The notes under the pieces: generated by a model
What the model saw: the letters and a program-made list of their open reading frames with translations, nothing else
What the model was told of the DNA's origin: nothing
Databases searched by the model: none
In this document: positions 7,383 through 13,054 of the stretch, piece by piece
How the letters are laid out: every line of letters begins with the position of its first letter
Numbering within the stretch: the first letter of the stretch is position 1
Translations under genes and position numbers: made by a program
DNA from: an uncultured Brevundimonas sp.
GTDB lineage: Bacteria; Pseudomonadota; Alphaproteobacteria; Caulobacterales; Caulobacteraceae
DNA: 13,054 nt
Assembly (NCBI RefSeq): GCF_943913055.1
Contig: NZ_CALTWS010000060.1
Coordinates: forward strand, 1 to 13,054
Reading direction: 5' to 3'

Positions 7383-7646
7383 CTAGTGCGCGGCCGACTT
7401 GGGCGAACGCAGGAAGAAGCCACCGCCGACCAGCAGGACGACGAACACGATCGCGCCGGCCATGAAGCTGCCGCCCGGCATGAACCAGACGGTCAGGAAG
7501 GCCAGGATGGCCGCAACCGCCAGCGAGCCCCACTTGGTCAGCCCTTGGAACAGATTGAACGTCGCGACCTGCTCGCTGATTTCCTGGGTGCCGCGCGCAT
7601 AGGCGTCGTGGCTGTCGTGGGCATCGGCGGTGTGCGGGTCGGCCAT
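7383..7646 (-). CDS. aa3-type cytochrome c oxidase subunit IV family protein
   Basis: A small (87-residue) membrane protein resembling the bacterial aa3-type cytochrome c oxidase subunit IV family, a minor subunit of the respiratory terminal oxidase. The N-terminal soluble part is rich in histidine and aspartate (MADPHTADAHDSHDAYARGTQEISEQ). The family pattern continues with a Phe-containing amphipathic stretch (EQVATFNLFQGLTKWG) leading into a helix at about residues 40-56. A second hydrophobic helix (61-79) is present, whereas the family core usually has one. The start is taken at ATG 7646; an in-frame ATG at 7667 would add seven residues but leaves only about a 10-base leader from the predicted promoter. 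The gene is monocistronic, between its own promoter at the end of pepF and a strong terminator. The main oxidase genes are not in the window. Confidence 0.8.
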   Translation of the reverse strand: MADPHTADAHDSHDAYARGTQEISEQVATFNLFQGLTKWGSLAVAAILAFLTVWFMPGGSFMAGAIVFVVLLVGGGFFLRSPKSAAH

Positions 7647-7683
7647 GGGGATATCCAAAGGACTCATTCGGAAGGGTGGGTGC

Positions 7684-7711
7684 CTTATAGCGGCCCCGCG
7701 CTCAGGCTCAA
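7684..7711 (-). promoter_or_regulatory. Sigma-73-like promoter for the oxidase subunit IV gene
   Basis: On the minus strand TTGAGCC (7711-7705) is followed after 13 bases by GCTATAAG (7691-7684). This is close to the Caulobacter housekeeping pattern TTGACGS-N10-14-GCTANAWC. The -35 overlaps the stop codon of the upstream peptidase gene. A start near 7677 gives a leader of about 31 bases to ATG 7646. Confidence 0.6.
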
Positions 7712-9513
7712 GCCAGACGTTCGAACTGATCGATCAGGCCTTCCAGCCGCCGGGTTCCGATGGTCCAGAAGGCCGGGTCGCGGGGGTTTAATCCGAAGGG
7801 TTTCAGTGCCTCGACATAGCCCTTGGTCCCGCCGCCCGCCAGCAGTTCGCGATACAGCGGCGTGAACGCTTCCGGGTCCTTGGCCCGTGTCTCCATCAAC
7901 GCCGCCACCAGAAGGTCGCCGAAGGCATAGGCATAGACGTAGAAGGGCGAGTGGACGAAGTGGCTGACATAGCTCCACCAGTGCTCATAGCCAGGGTTCA
8001 GCGTCACGGAGGGGCCCAGCGACGCCCCCATCTCCTCCAACCAAATCTCGCCGATCCGCTCGACCGACACTTCGCCGCCGGCGCGTTCGTCGTGAAACCG
8101 CGTTTCGAAACGGTGAAAGGCGATCTGGCGCACCACCGTGTTCAGCCCGTCCTCGATCCGCCCGGCCAGAAGACCGCGCTGCTCGGCCTTGGGCGCGGTG
8201 GCCAGCAGCCGGTCGAAGGTCAGCCCCTCGGCGAAGATCGACGCCGTCTCGGCCAGCGTCAGGGGGGTGTCGGCCAGCAGTGACCCCTGCCCCGCCGCCA
8301 GCGTCTGGTGCACGCCATGTCCCAGCTCATGCGCCAGGGTCAGCACATCGCGGCGCTCGCCCATCCAGTTCAGGAAGACATAGGGGTGGCGGTCCGCCGT
8401 CACCGGATGGGCATAGGCCCCCGACTGCTTGCCCGGCCGCGCCCGCCCGTCGATCCACGGCTTGTCGAAGAAAATCTGGACCCGATCGGCGAAGTCGCCG
8501 CCCAGGTCGGCAAAGCTCTCCAGCACCAGATCGCGTCCCTGGTTCCAGCCGTATCGACGCGGCGTGATCTTCTCTTCCAGCGGCGCATTGCGGTCCCAAT
8601 GGTCCAGCGTCGCCCGACCCATCGTCCGCGCCTTCAGCGCATAATAGCGATGCGACAGACGCGGATAGGCGGCGGCCACGGCTTCGGCCATCGCATCCAC
8701 CGCCTCGCCGTCCACCTCATTGGCCAGGTGGCGGCTGTCAGCGGGACGTTTGAATCCGCGCCAGCGATCCTCCAGCGCCTTGTCCGCCGCGACCGTGTTC
8801 AGCACCAGGGCCATGGTCTGCGTCCGCGCGCCCAGGGCGTCGCTCAGCCCCTCGGCCGCCGCCTTTCGCCGCGCCGCCTTGGCATCGGACAGCTGGTTCA
8901 GGGCCTCGGCGAGGGTAAGCGACTCCTTGCCGGCTCGGACCCGGATGGCCGCCAGGGTCTCGTCGAACAGACGCGGCCACTGGGCGCTGATCGGCCCGCG
9001 CTCGGCCAGGAAGGTCTCCAGCTCCTGGGACAGCTCGTGCGGCTTCATGGCCCGCACCCGCCGCAGCCAGGGCGTCCAGCGGGCCGCTGTCGGATGGGCG
9101 GCCAGCGCCGCCTCGATCTCGGCCTCCTCCAGCCGATTGATCTCCAGCGTGACCCAGACGGTGGGCGTCACAATGGTGGTGATCTTCTCCCTCAGCGTGC
9201 CCTCGAACCCCTGCGCCGCCGCATCGCCGCGATCCGTTGAGGCTGACAGGAAGGCATAGGCCCCCAACGCGCCTAGCAGGTCCGACGCCTGTTCATAAAG
9301 GGTGATCGCCTGATCCAGGCGTTCTCCCAGCACAGCCGCGTTACCTCGCGCCGCGATGAGTTGGCCCTCGAACGCATTCAGCTGGCCCACGACCTCTGTC
9401 GCGCGATCCAGATCGGCCTGGACCGAGGCATCCTCGCGCGAGGGATAAAGGTCGGACAAATCCCACAGAGGGGCGTCGGAATGGGCGGTCGGAGGTGGGA
9501 CATGTGCGTTCAT
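7708..9513 (-). CDS. pepF: M3-family oligoendopeptidase F (zinc metallopeptidase)
   Basis: Cytoplasmic zinc peptidase that cleaves short oligopeptides, of the thimet/PepF (M3) family. The 601-residue length is typical for the family. The N-terminus carries the family phrase APLWDLSDLYPS. The zinc site HELGH is at residues 395-399 (H395, E396, H399), with the third ligand probably E422 in ETASIFAE. The C-terminal part has HWWSYVSHFVHSPFYVYAYAFGDLL, the usual PepF substrate-pocket region. ATG 9513 (MNAHVPPPTAHSD) is preferred over an upstream ATG at 9618 in the same frame, because the extra 35 residues resemble nothing and the longer form would overlap the start of the divergent DUF1203 gene. 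No good Shine-Dalgarno sequence precedes 9513. It stands alone; the downstream oxidase gene has its own promoter. Confidence 0.94.
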   Translation of the reverse strand: MNAHVPPPTAHSDAPLWDLSDLYPSREDASVQADLDRATEVVGQLNAFEGQLIAARGNAAVLGERLDQAITLYEQASDLLGALGAYAFLSASTDRGDAAAQGFEGTLREKITTIVTPTVWVTLEINRLEEAEIEAALAAHPTAARWTPWLRRVRAMKPHELSQELETFLAERGPISAQWPRLFDETLAAIRVRAGKESLTLAEALNQLSDAKAARRKAAAEGLSDALGARTQTMALVLNTVAADKALEDRWRGFKRPADSRHLANEVDGEAVDAMAEAVAAAYPRLSHRYYALKARTMGRATLDHWDRNAPLEEKITPRRYGWNQGRDLVLESFADLGGDFADRVQIFFDKPWIDGRARPGKQSGAYAHPVTADRHPYVFLNWMGERRDVLTLAHELGHGVHQTLAAGQGSLLADTPLTLAETASIFAEGLTFDRLLATAPKAEQRGLLAGRIEDGLNTVVRQIAFHRFETRFHDERAGGEVSVERIGEIWLEEMGASLGPSVTLNPGYEHWWSYVSHFVHSPFYVYAYAFGDLLVAALMETRAKDPEAFTPLYRELLAGGGTKGYVEALKPFGLNPRDPAFWTIGTRRLEGLIDQFERLA

Positions 9514-9616
9514 GACCTTCGTTTTGGGTATGGCGGCGTCCAAGTGCAACGTCCGAAATGCGCCAGACGCTGATGCTGTGCTGCGGCAAGACCGCTCGGC
9601 CGCGCAGGAGAATGCC

Positions 9617-10087
9617 ATGACCTTCCGGGTTCACGCCCTTCCCTTGGCCCCGTTTCGTCCGCTGATCGACCAGGACGAGCTGGCCCTTCAAGCCATCGGC
9701 GCACGACGCATGGTGGCCGATGCCCCGAACAGCGCGCCCTGTCGTGTCAGCCTAGTGGACGCCGAACCCGGCGAACGCCTTCTGCTGGTCAACCACGTTC
9801 ATCTGGGTGCCCCGATGTCGCCCTATCGATCGCGGGGTCCGATTTTCGTCCGCGAGGCCGCCATCCAGGCCTCGATCGCCCCGGACTGCGTTCCCGACAT
9901 GCTGGCCCGCCGACTTCTGTCCGCGCGGGTGTACGACGAAGACTGGATGATGATCGATGCCGACGTCATCGATGGTTGTGATGCGGCTCAACGTCTCGCG
10001 ACATGGCTCCAGAATCCTGCCGCTGTCAGCATCCACCTTCATACGGCACGGCGAGGATGCTACCTGGCCGCAGTACGCCGCCTGTGA
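9617..10087 (+). CDS. DUF1203 family protein
   Basis: A 156-residue soluble protein of the DUF1203 family, whose function is not established. Family hallmarks seen are FRVHALPLAPFRPL at the N-terminus, PCRVSLVDAEPGERLLLVNHVHL (residues 41-63), PYRSRGPIFVRE (69-80), VPDMLARRLLSARVYD (92-107) and the C-terminal GCYLAAVRR with C148. There is no signal peptide or membrane segment. ATG 9617 is chosen because AGGAG lies 6 bases upstream (9606-9610); the frame is open further to 9512, but the added residues look non-coding. It is divergent from pepF (103 bases between starts) and ends 3 bases before the stop of the convergent NUDIX gene, with no room for a separate terminator. Confidence 0.9.
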   Translation: MTFRVHALPLAPFRPLIDQDELALQAIGARRMVADAPNSAPCRVSLVDAEPGERLLLVNHVHLGAPMSPYRSRGPIFVREAAIQASIAPDCVPDMLARRLLSARVYDEDWMMIDADVIDGCDAAQRLATWLQNPAAVSIHLHTARRGCYLAAVRRL

Positions 10088-10090
10088 TCC

Positions 10091-10525
10091 TCACGGCTGG
10101 AATGAGGCGATCAGCGCCTTCAGCTCCGGCTCGTTCACACGCCAGACCGCCTCGTCCTGCCCGACCCATTCGCGCGTCCGCTCATGCTGCTCCTGCCAGG
10201 TGGCATGCTCGACGGTGACTTCCAGGGGAAACAGCGACACCACGCACCAGCGCCCCTCGCCGCGCCTCAGCCATTTCAGATAGCGGAAGGTGCCGATGGG
10301 GTGGTCGGCGACCCTACCCTCGACCCCCGCCTCTTCCAGGGCCTCGACGGCGGCGGCCCGGGCGTCCGTCAGCCCCGGCATGCGGCCACCTTTTGGCGTG
10401 ACCCAGCGCCGGGTCTCACGCGAGGTGACCAGCAAAATCTCCAGCCCCGGATCTCCGCGCCGCCAGCACAGGGCCGCGACCTGGCGGCGCTCGGCGCGTT
10501 CGGTGCGGATGGGGGGCTCGATCAT
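10091..10525 (-). CDS. NUDIX hydrolase with a modified NUDIX box
   Basis: A 144-residue NUDIX protein, expected to hydrolyse a nucleoside diphosphate linked to another moiety; the substrate is unknown. The fold pattern is clear: QVAALCWRRGDPGLEILLVTSRETRRWVTPKGG, then the box at residues 46-68. Compared with G-X5-E-X7-R-E-U-X-E-E-X-G-U, the first Glu is Leu (L52) and the Arg is Val (V60). The metal-binding Glu residues E61, E64 and E65 and the G67 turn are kept. The WVTPKGG and RYLKW segments recall the diphosphoinositol-polyphosphate or diadenosine-polyphosphate hydrolase branch, but this is tentative. ATG 10525 has a GGGGGA sequence about 12 bases upstream. It follows the DUF2059 gene by 57 bases on the same strand. 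Confidence 0.88.
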   Translation of the reverse strand: MIEPPIRTERAERRQVAALCWRRGDPGLEILLVTSRETRRWVTPKGGRMPGLTDARAAAVEALEEAGVEGRVADHPIGTFRYLKWLRRGEGRWCVVSLFPLEVTVEHATWQEQHERTREWVGQDEAVWRVNEPELKALIASFQP

Positions 10526-10563
10526 GCGGCCGTCGTCCCCCGCGCATGCCCGCGGGTCAAGTC

Positions 10564-10577
10564 ATCCGTATACGGAT
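10564..10577. promoter_or_regulatory. Perfect 14-base palindrome upstream of the NUDIX gene
   Basis: ATCCGTATACGGAT is self-complementary over all 14 bases. It lies 38 bases upstream of the NUDIX start and 5 bases after the DUF2059 stop. A second inverted repeat, CCCGCG/CGCGGG with a 6-base loop, follows at 10539-10556. The palindrome could be an operator for the NUDIX gene; neither repeat has a T-run, so they do not look like simple terminators. Confidence 0.35.
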
Positions 10578-10582
10578 AGCCC

Positions 10583-11086
10583 CTAGCGGCCCGCACCATT
10601 CTGCTTGGCCGCCGCCGCCCCCATCGCCTCGCAGTCGAAGCGCAGGCAGTATTTCTCGAACACATCGGTCATGCCTGTAAGCAGATGCGGCATCATCACC
10701 TCCTGCATCAGCATGCCGGCCTCGACGTTCTTGCGCGCCAGGGATGCGCCCAGTGGTCCTTCGTAAAGGGCTACCAGGGCCTGCAGTTCGGGAAGGGTAT
10801 ATAGCTCGGCCACGTCCGTCCGCATTTCGATCAGGGTCTTGTCGATCACCGTTTCGTACAGGCCGGTCATCTGCTCAGTGATCCAGGCCTGCTGCTCATC
10901 GGTCACATCGCCTTCGGCCAGGTCCTGTTGAAGCTGCTCGCGTATCAGCTTGTCGACATCCAGACTGACCGTCAGCTCCAGATAGCGGTCGGCCAGGGCC
11001 TGCCTGGGGTCGGGCGCAACCTCCTGCGCCAGGGCCACCGGACAGTTCAGCGCCAATACGGCGACGGCGATGATCAGACTGCGCAT
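10583..11086 (-). CDS. Secreted DUF2059-like protein
   Basis: A 167-residue exported protein with a clear signal peptide: MRSLIIAVAVLALNCPVALA, predicted cleavage after A20 (ALA|QE), no lipobox. The mature part is mostly helical. Residues about 90-135 fit the DUF2059 pattern (AELYTLPELQALVALYEGPLGASLARKNVEAGMLMQEVM), as in other small periplasmic proteins of unknown role. Two cysteines near the end (C147, C152) could form a disulfide in the periplasm. ATG 11086 is chosen over the upstream ATG at 11143, since the signal peptide begins there and GGGGGAA lies about 9 bases before it. It sits 69 bases after the chromate transporter gene and 57 bases before the NUDIX gene, all on the same strand; whether they share a transcript is not clear. 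Confidence 0.82.
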   Translation of the reverse strand: MRSLIIAVAVLALNCPVALAQEVAPDPRQALADRYLELTVSLDVDKLIREQLQQDLAEGDVTDEQQAWITEQMTGLYETVIDKTLIEMRTDVAELYTLPELQALVALYEGPLGASLARKNVEAGMLMQEVMMPHLLTGMTDVFEKYCLRFDCEAMGAAAAKQNGAGR

Positions 11087-11155
11087 GGTGACGGCTTCCC
11101 CCGAGATGCCGCTCATCTTTCGGTGTTCGCCCGGCCGATGCAACCGCCAATCGAC

Positions 11156-12409
11156 CTATCGCCCCAACATCATCGCCCCGATCAGGCCTGCCACGCCGAC
11201 CAGCACCGGCATGGCCCAGCCGCTTTTCCACCGATAGGCTACGACCAGACCCAGCACGGCGACGCCCGCCAGAACCGCGACGCGACCCGGCGCGCCAGCC
11301 TCGGCCACCAATCCCTCTGCCAGCTGAAGACTGGTCGCCGCGATCAGGCCCACGACCCCGGCCGTCACCCCGTCCAGCAGCGCCCGGATCGCCTTGACAT
11401 CCAGCAGGCTCTCCAGCCGCTCGTAGAAGATCAGCGAAAAGGCGAAGGCCGGCAGGAAGACGCCCGCGGTCATGGCCATGGCCCCCGCAAACCCGCCCGC
11501 CACATAGCCGACAAAGGTCGCAAAAATGATCAGGGGTGCGGGCAAGACCCCGGCCAGCGCCACCCCGTCCAGGAACTGCCCGTCGCTGATCCACCCCTGC
11601 CCCGCCATGTCCTGACGCATGAAAGGAATGGCCGTATAGGCCCCGCCGAAGGTCAGCAGCCCGGCCTTCAGGCCCGACAGGAAGATCAGCCAGGCCGAGG
11701 CATGCCCTGGCCCGGCCACGTCTGTTCCCGCCGGAGTCAGCTCGGGTAGAGACGGCGCAGTGCCCATGACCGTCAGAGCCACGGCCAACAGCGTCGCGCC
11801 CGCTGCCACCAGGGTGGCCAGCCATGGCTTGCCAAGTGCTCGCAGTGCATGGATGGCTCCAGCGGCAGACAGCACGATCCAGAAGCTCACCCCCGCCAGC
11901 GTCGCCGCACCCGCTCCTATCGCCAGCAGCCACAGGCCCCTGTCGTGAAGAACGTGCGCACCGATCCGATGCACGGCCCTCAGGATCAGACCGATCACGA
12001 CCGCCTGAACGGCCAGCATCGCGCTCGCGATCCAGGGCCGGTCGAAGTCGATCAGGAAATAGGCCCAGGCCAGGCCCAGCATCAGCAGAAGACCCGGCGC
12101 CATGAAACCCAGCCCGGCCAGCACGCCGCCGATCCGACCCCGCGCCCGCATGCCCATATGCACGCACAGTTCGTGCGCCTCCGGCCCCGGCAGAGCCTGC
12201 ATGACGGCCAGCAACCGGTTGAACCGCGCGCCGGACATCCAGCCCTCGCGCTCGACCAGATCGCGCCGGATCATGCCGATCTGCGCCACCGGCCCGCCGA
12301 AGGCCAGAAAGCCGAACCGCAGGAACTTCAGAAACAGCGCCCCATAGGTCAGTTCGGGCGGACGCGGCTGTGCCTCACTATTCGCCACTGAAGGATCCGG
12401 CCTCGACAT
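11156..12409 (-). CDS. chrA: Chromate transporter family protein, two CHR domains
   Basis: A 417-residue membrane protein of the CHR (chromate efflux) family, long-chain type with two homologous halves. The N-terminal half carries FLRFGFLAFGGPVAQIGMIRRDLVEREGWMS and the signature LLAVMQALPGPEA. The second half, from about residue 240, repeats the pattern as GLKAGLLTFGGAYTAIPFMRQDM, GWISDGQFLDGVALAGVLPAPLIIFATFVGY. About ten to twelve hydrophobic helices are visible. Members export chromate, but many chromosomal ones have no tested substrate. The start is uncertain: ATG 12409 lacks a Shine-Dalgarno sequence, GTG 12388 has a GAGG about 12 bases upstream, and an ATG at 12466 sits against the terminator and is unlikely. 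No chrB regulator lies nearby. The gene follows rplA on the same strand but is separated from it by a strong terminator. Confidence 0.92.
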   Translation of the reverse strand: MSRPDPSVANSEAQPRPPELTYGALFLKFLRFGFLAFGGPVAQIGMIRRDLVEREGWMSGARFNRLLAVMQALPGPEAHELCVHMGMRARGRIGGVLAGLGFMAPGLLLMLGLAWAYFLIDFDRPWIASAMLAVQAVVIGLILRAVHRIGAHVLHDRGLWLLAIGAGAATLAGVSFWIVLSAAGAIHALRALGKPWLATLVAAGATLLAVALTVMGTAPSLPELTPAGTDVAGPGHASAWLIFLSGLKAGLLTFGGAYTAIPFMRQDMAGQGWISDGQFLDGVALAGVLPAPLIIFATFVGYVAGGFAGAMAMTAGVFLPAFAFSLIFYERLESLLDVKAIRALLDGVTAGVVGLIAATSLQLAEGLVAEAGAPGRVAVLAGVAVLGLVVAYRWKSGWAMPVLVGVAGLIGAMMLGR

Positions 12410-12428
12410 GCGGGCATGCTTGCACGAC

Positions 12429-12461
12429 CGCCAGAAGCCCGAAAGCCGCGACGGTCTGGCG
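12429..12461. promoter_or_regulatory. Inverted repeat in the chrA leader
   Basis: CGCCAGA (12429-12435) and TCTGGCG (12455-12461) form perfect 7-base arms separated by 19 bases, between the rplA terminator and the chrA start. This may be an operator or a leader hairpin. No promoter elements are clear around it. Confidence 0.25.
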
Positions 12462-12467
12462 AGCATG

Positions 12468-12509
12468 AAAAAGGGCGGCGATCCTGCGACCGCCGCCCTT
12501 CGTTTTTTT
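12468..12509. terminator. Bidirectional Rho-independent terminator downstream of rplA
   Basis: AAGGGCGGCG (12471-12480) pairs perfectly over 10 bases with CGCCGCCCTT (12491-12500) around a 10-base loop. On the minus strand, the direction of rplA, it is followed by TTTTT (12472-12468). On the plus strand it is followed by CG and seven T (12503-12509). It starts 57 bases after the rplA stop and separates the ribosomal gene from chrA. Confidence 0.88.
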
Positions 12510-12557
12510 GGCCTACCGCGCGTTCGCGCTACTTGAGGCCGATCTGTCTTTTGCCGA

Positions 12558-13054
12558 TCAGGCCAGCGAGGCCGGATCGACCTTGAAGCCCGGGCCCATC
12601 GTGGACGACAGGGTGATGCGCTTCACATAGGTGCCCTTGGCACCGGCCGGCTTGGCGCGGTTTAGGGCGTCGACGTAGGCCTTGACGTTGGCTTCCAGGG
12701 CTTCCTGGGTGAAGGAGGCCTTGCCGATGCCGCCGTGGGCGATACCGGCCTTTTCGACGCGGAACTCGACCGCACCACCCTTGGCGTCCTTGACGGCCTG
12801 GGCGACGTTCGGGGTCACGGTGCCAACCTTGGGATTGGGCATCAGGCCGCGCGGACCCAGCACCTTACCCAGACGACCCACCAGGGCCATCATGTCGGGG
12901 CTGGCGATAACGCGGTCGAAGTCCATCAGGCCGCCGTTGATCTGCTCGTACAGATCCTCGGCTCCGACGTATTCGGCGCCGGCCGCGCGGGCTTCGTCAG
13001 CCTTGGCGTCCTTGGCGAAGACGGCGACGCGAACGTCACGGCCCGTGCCCGACG
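12558..13054 (-). CDS. rplA: 50S ribosomal protein L1, 5' part beyond window edge
   Basis: C-terminal 164 residues of ribosomal protein L1, which forms the mobile L1 stalk near the E site and in many bacteria represses its own operon. The frame is open from the right edge (SGTGRDVRVAVFAKDAKADEARAAGAEYVG) to a TGA at 12558-12560. The near-invariant block VLGPRGLMPNPKVGTVTPNV and the end KGTYVKRITLSSTMGPGFKVD align closely with E. coli L1. The ATG at 12926 is internal (MDFDRVIASPDMM) and not the start. rplK would be expected just upstream, outside the window. Downstream there is no rplJ or rplL, only a terminator and then chrA. Confidence 0.98.
   Translation of the reverse strand, partial: SGTGRDVRVAVFAKDAKADEARAAGAEYVGAEDLYEQINGGLMDFDRVIASPDMMALVGRLGKVLGPRGLMPNPKVGTVTPNVAQAVKDAKGGAVEFRVEKAGIAHGGIGKASFTQEALEANVKAYVDALNRAKPAGAKGTYVKRITLSSTMGPGFKVDPASLA

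Noticed and set aside
7184..7465. A 93-codon plus-strand frame after opgH
   Set aside because: Arg/Pro/Ser-rich with no recognisable motif; it crosses the terminator at 7328-7358 and the antisense of the oxidase subunit gene.
9514..9618. Extended N-terminus of the M3 peptidase from an ATG at 9618
   Set aside because: The 35 extra residues have no family match and would overlap the well-supported start of the divergent DUF1203 gene at 9617.
1..13054. Signs of a mobile element, CRISPR array or defence system
   Set aside because: No transposase, integrase, phage, restriction or nuclease gene, no regularly spaced repeats and no tRNA-linked attachment site could be seen on either strand.

Overview
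The window looks like chromosomal DNA of a GC-rich alphaproteobacterium, most likely Caulobacteraceae (Brevundimonas or a close relative). This is inferred from three things: a proton-translocating transhydrogenase split into pntAA, pntAB and pntB; a small aa3-type cytochrome oxidase subunit IV; and promoter-like elements that resemble the Caulobacter housekeeping consensus (TTGAC-type -35, short spacer, GCTANAWC-type -10). I see no tRNA, rRNA, CRISPR array, insertion sequence or phage gene. Every gene longer than about 85 codons has a recognisable family except one small membrane protein.

Layout. Positions 1-3173 (minus strand) hold a tightly packed transhydrogenase operon, read pntAA > pntAB > 95-residue membrane protein > pntB. 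The first three genes overlap by 1 and 4 bases, and pntB runs off the left edge just before its C-terminus. A 72-bp divergent region separates this operon from a plus-strand pair at 3246-7120. The first of the pair is an OpgC-like acyltransferase fused to a DUF998 membrane domain, and the second is opgH, the inner-membrane glucosyltransferase of osmoregulated periplasmic glucans (OPGs). They look like a polymer-synthesis and decoration module for the cell envelope.

Positions 7121-7382 hold no convincing gene, only a repeat pair and a terminator. The minus strand then carries a two-helix oxidase subunit IV (7383-7646) with its own promoter lying across the end of the upstream gene, an M3-family oligoendopeptidase F (7708-9513). 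A plus-strand DUF1203 protein (9617-10087) converges on a NUDIX hydrolase (10091-10525, minus). Upstream of the NUDIX gene, also on the minus strand, are a secreted DUF2059 protein (10583-11086), a two-domain chromate transporter (11156-12409) and the 3' part of rplA (ribosomal protein L1, from 12558 off the right edge). A strong bidirectional terminator separates rplA from the chromate transporter.

Two loci deserve the most attention. One is the extra, translationally coupled membrane gene inside the pnt operon, a candidate accessory subunit. The other is the OpgC-like/DUF998 fusion next to opgH. Several palindromes in gene leaders (5150-5164, 10564-10577, 12429-12461) are possible operators. 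The rest is ordinary housekeeping content, and I see no defence or mobile system.
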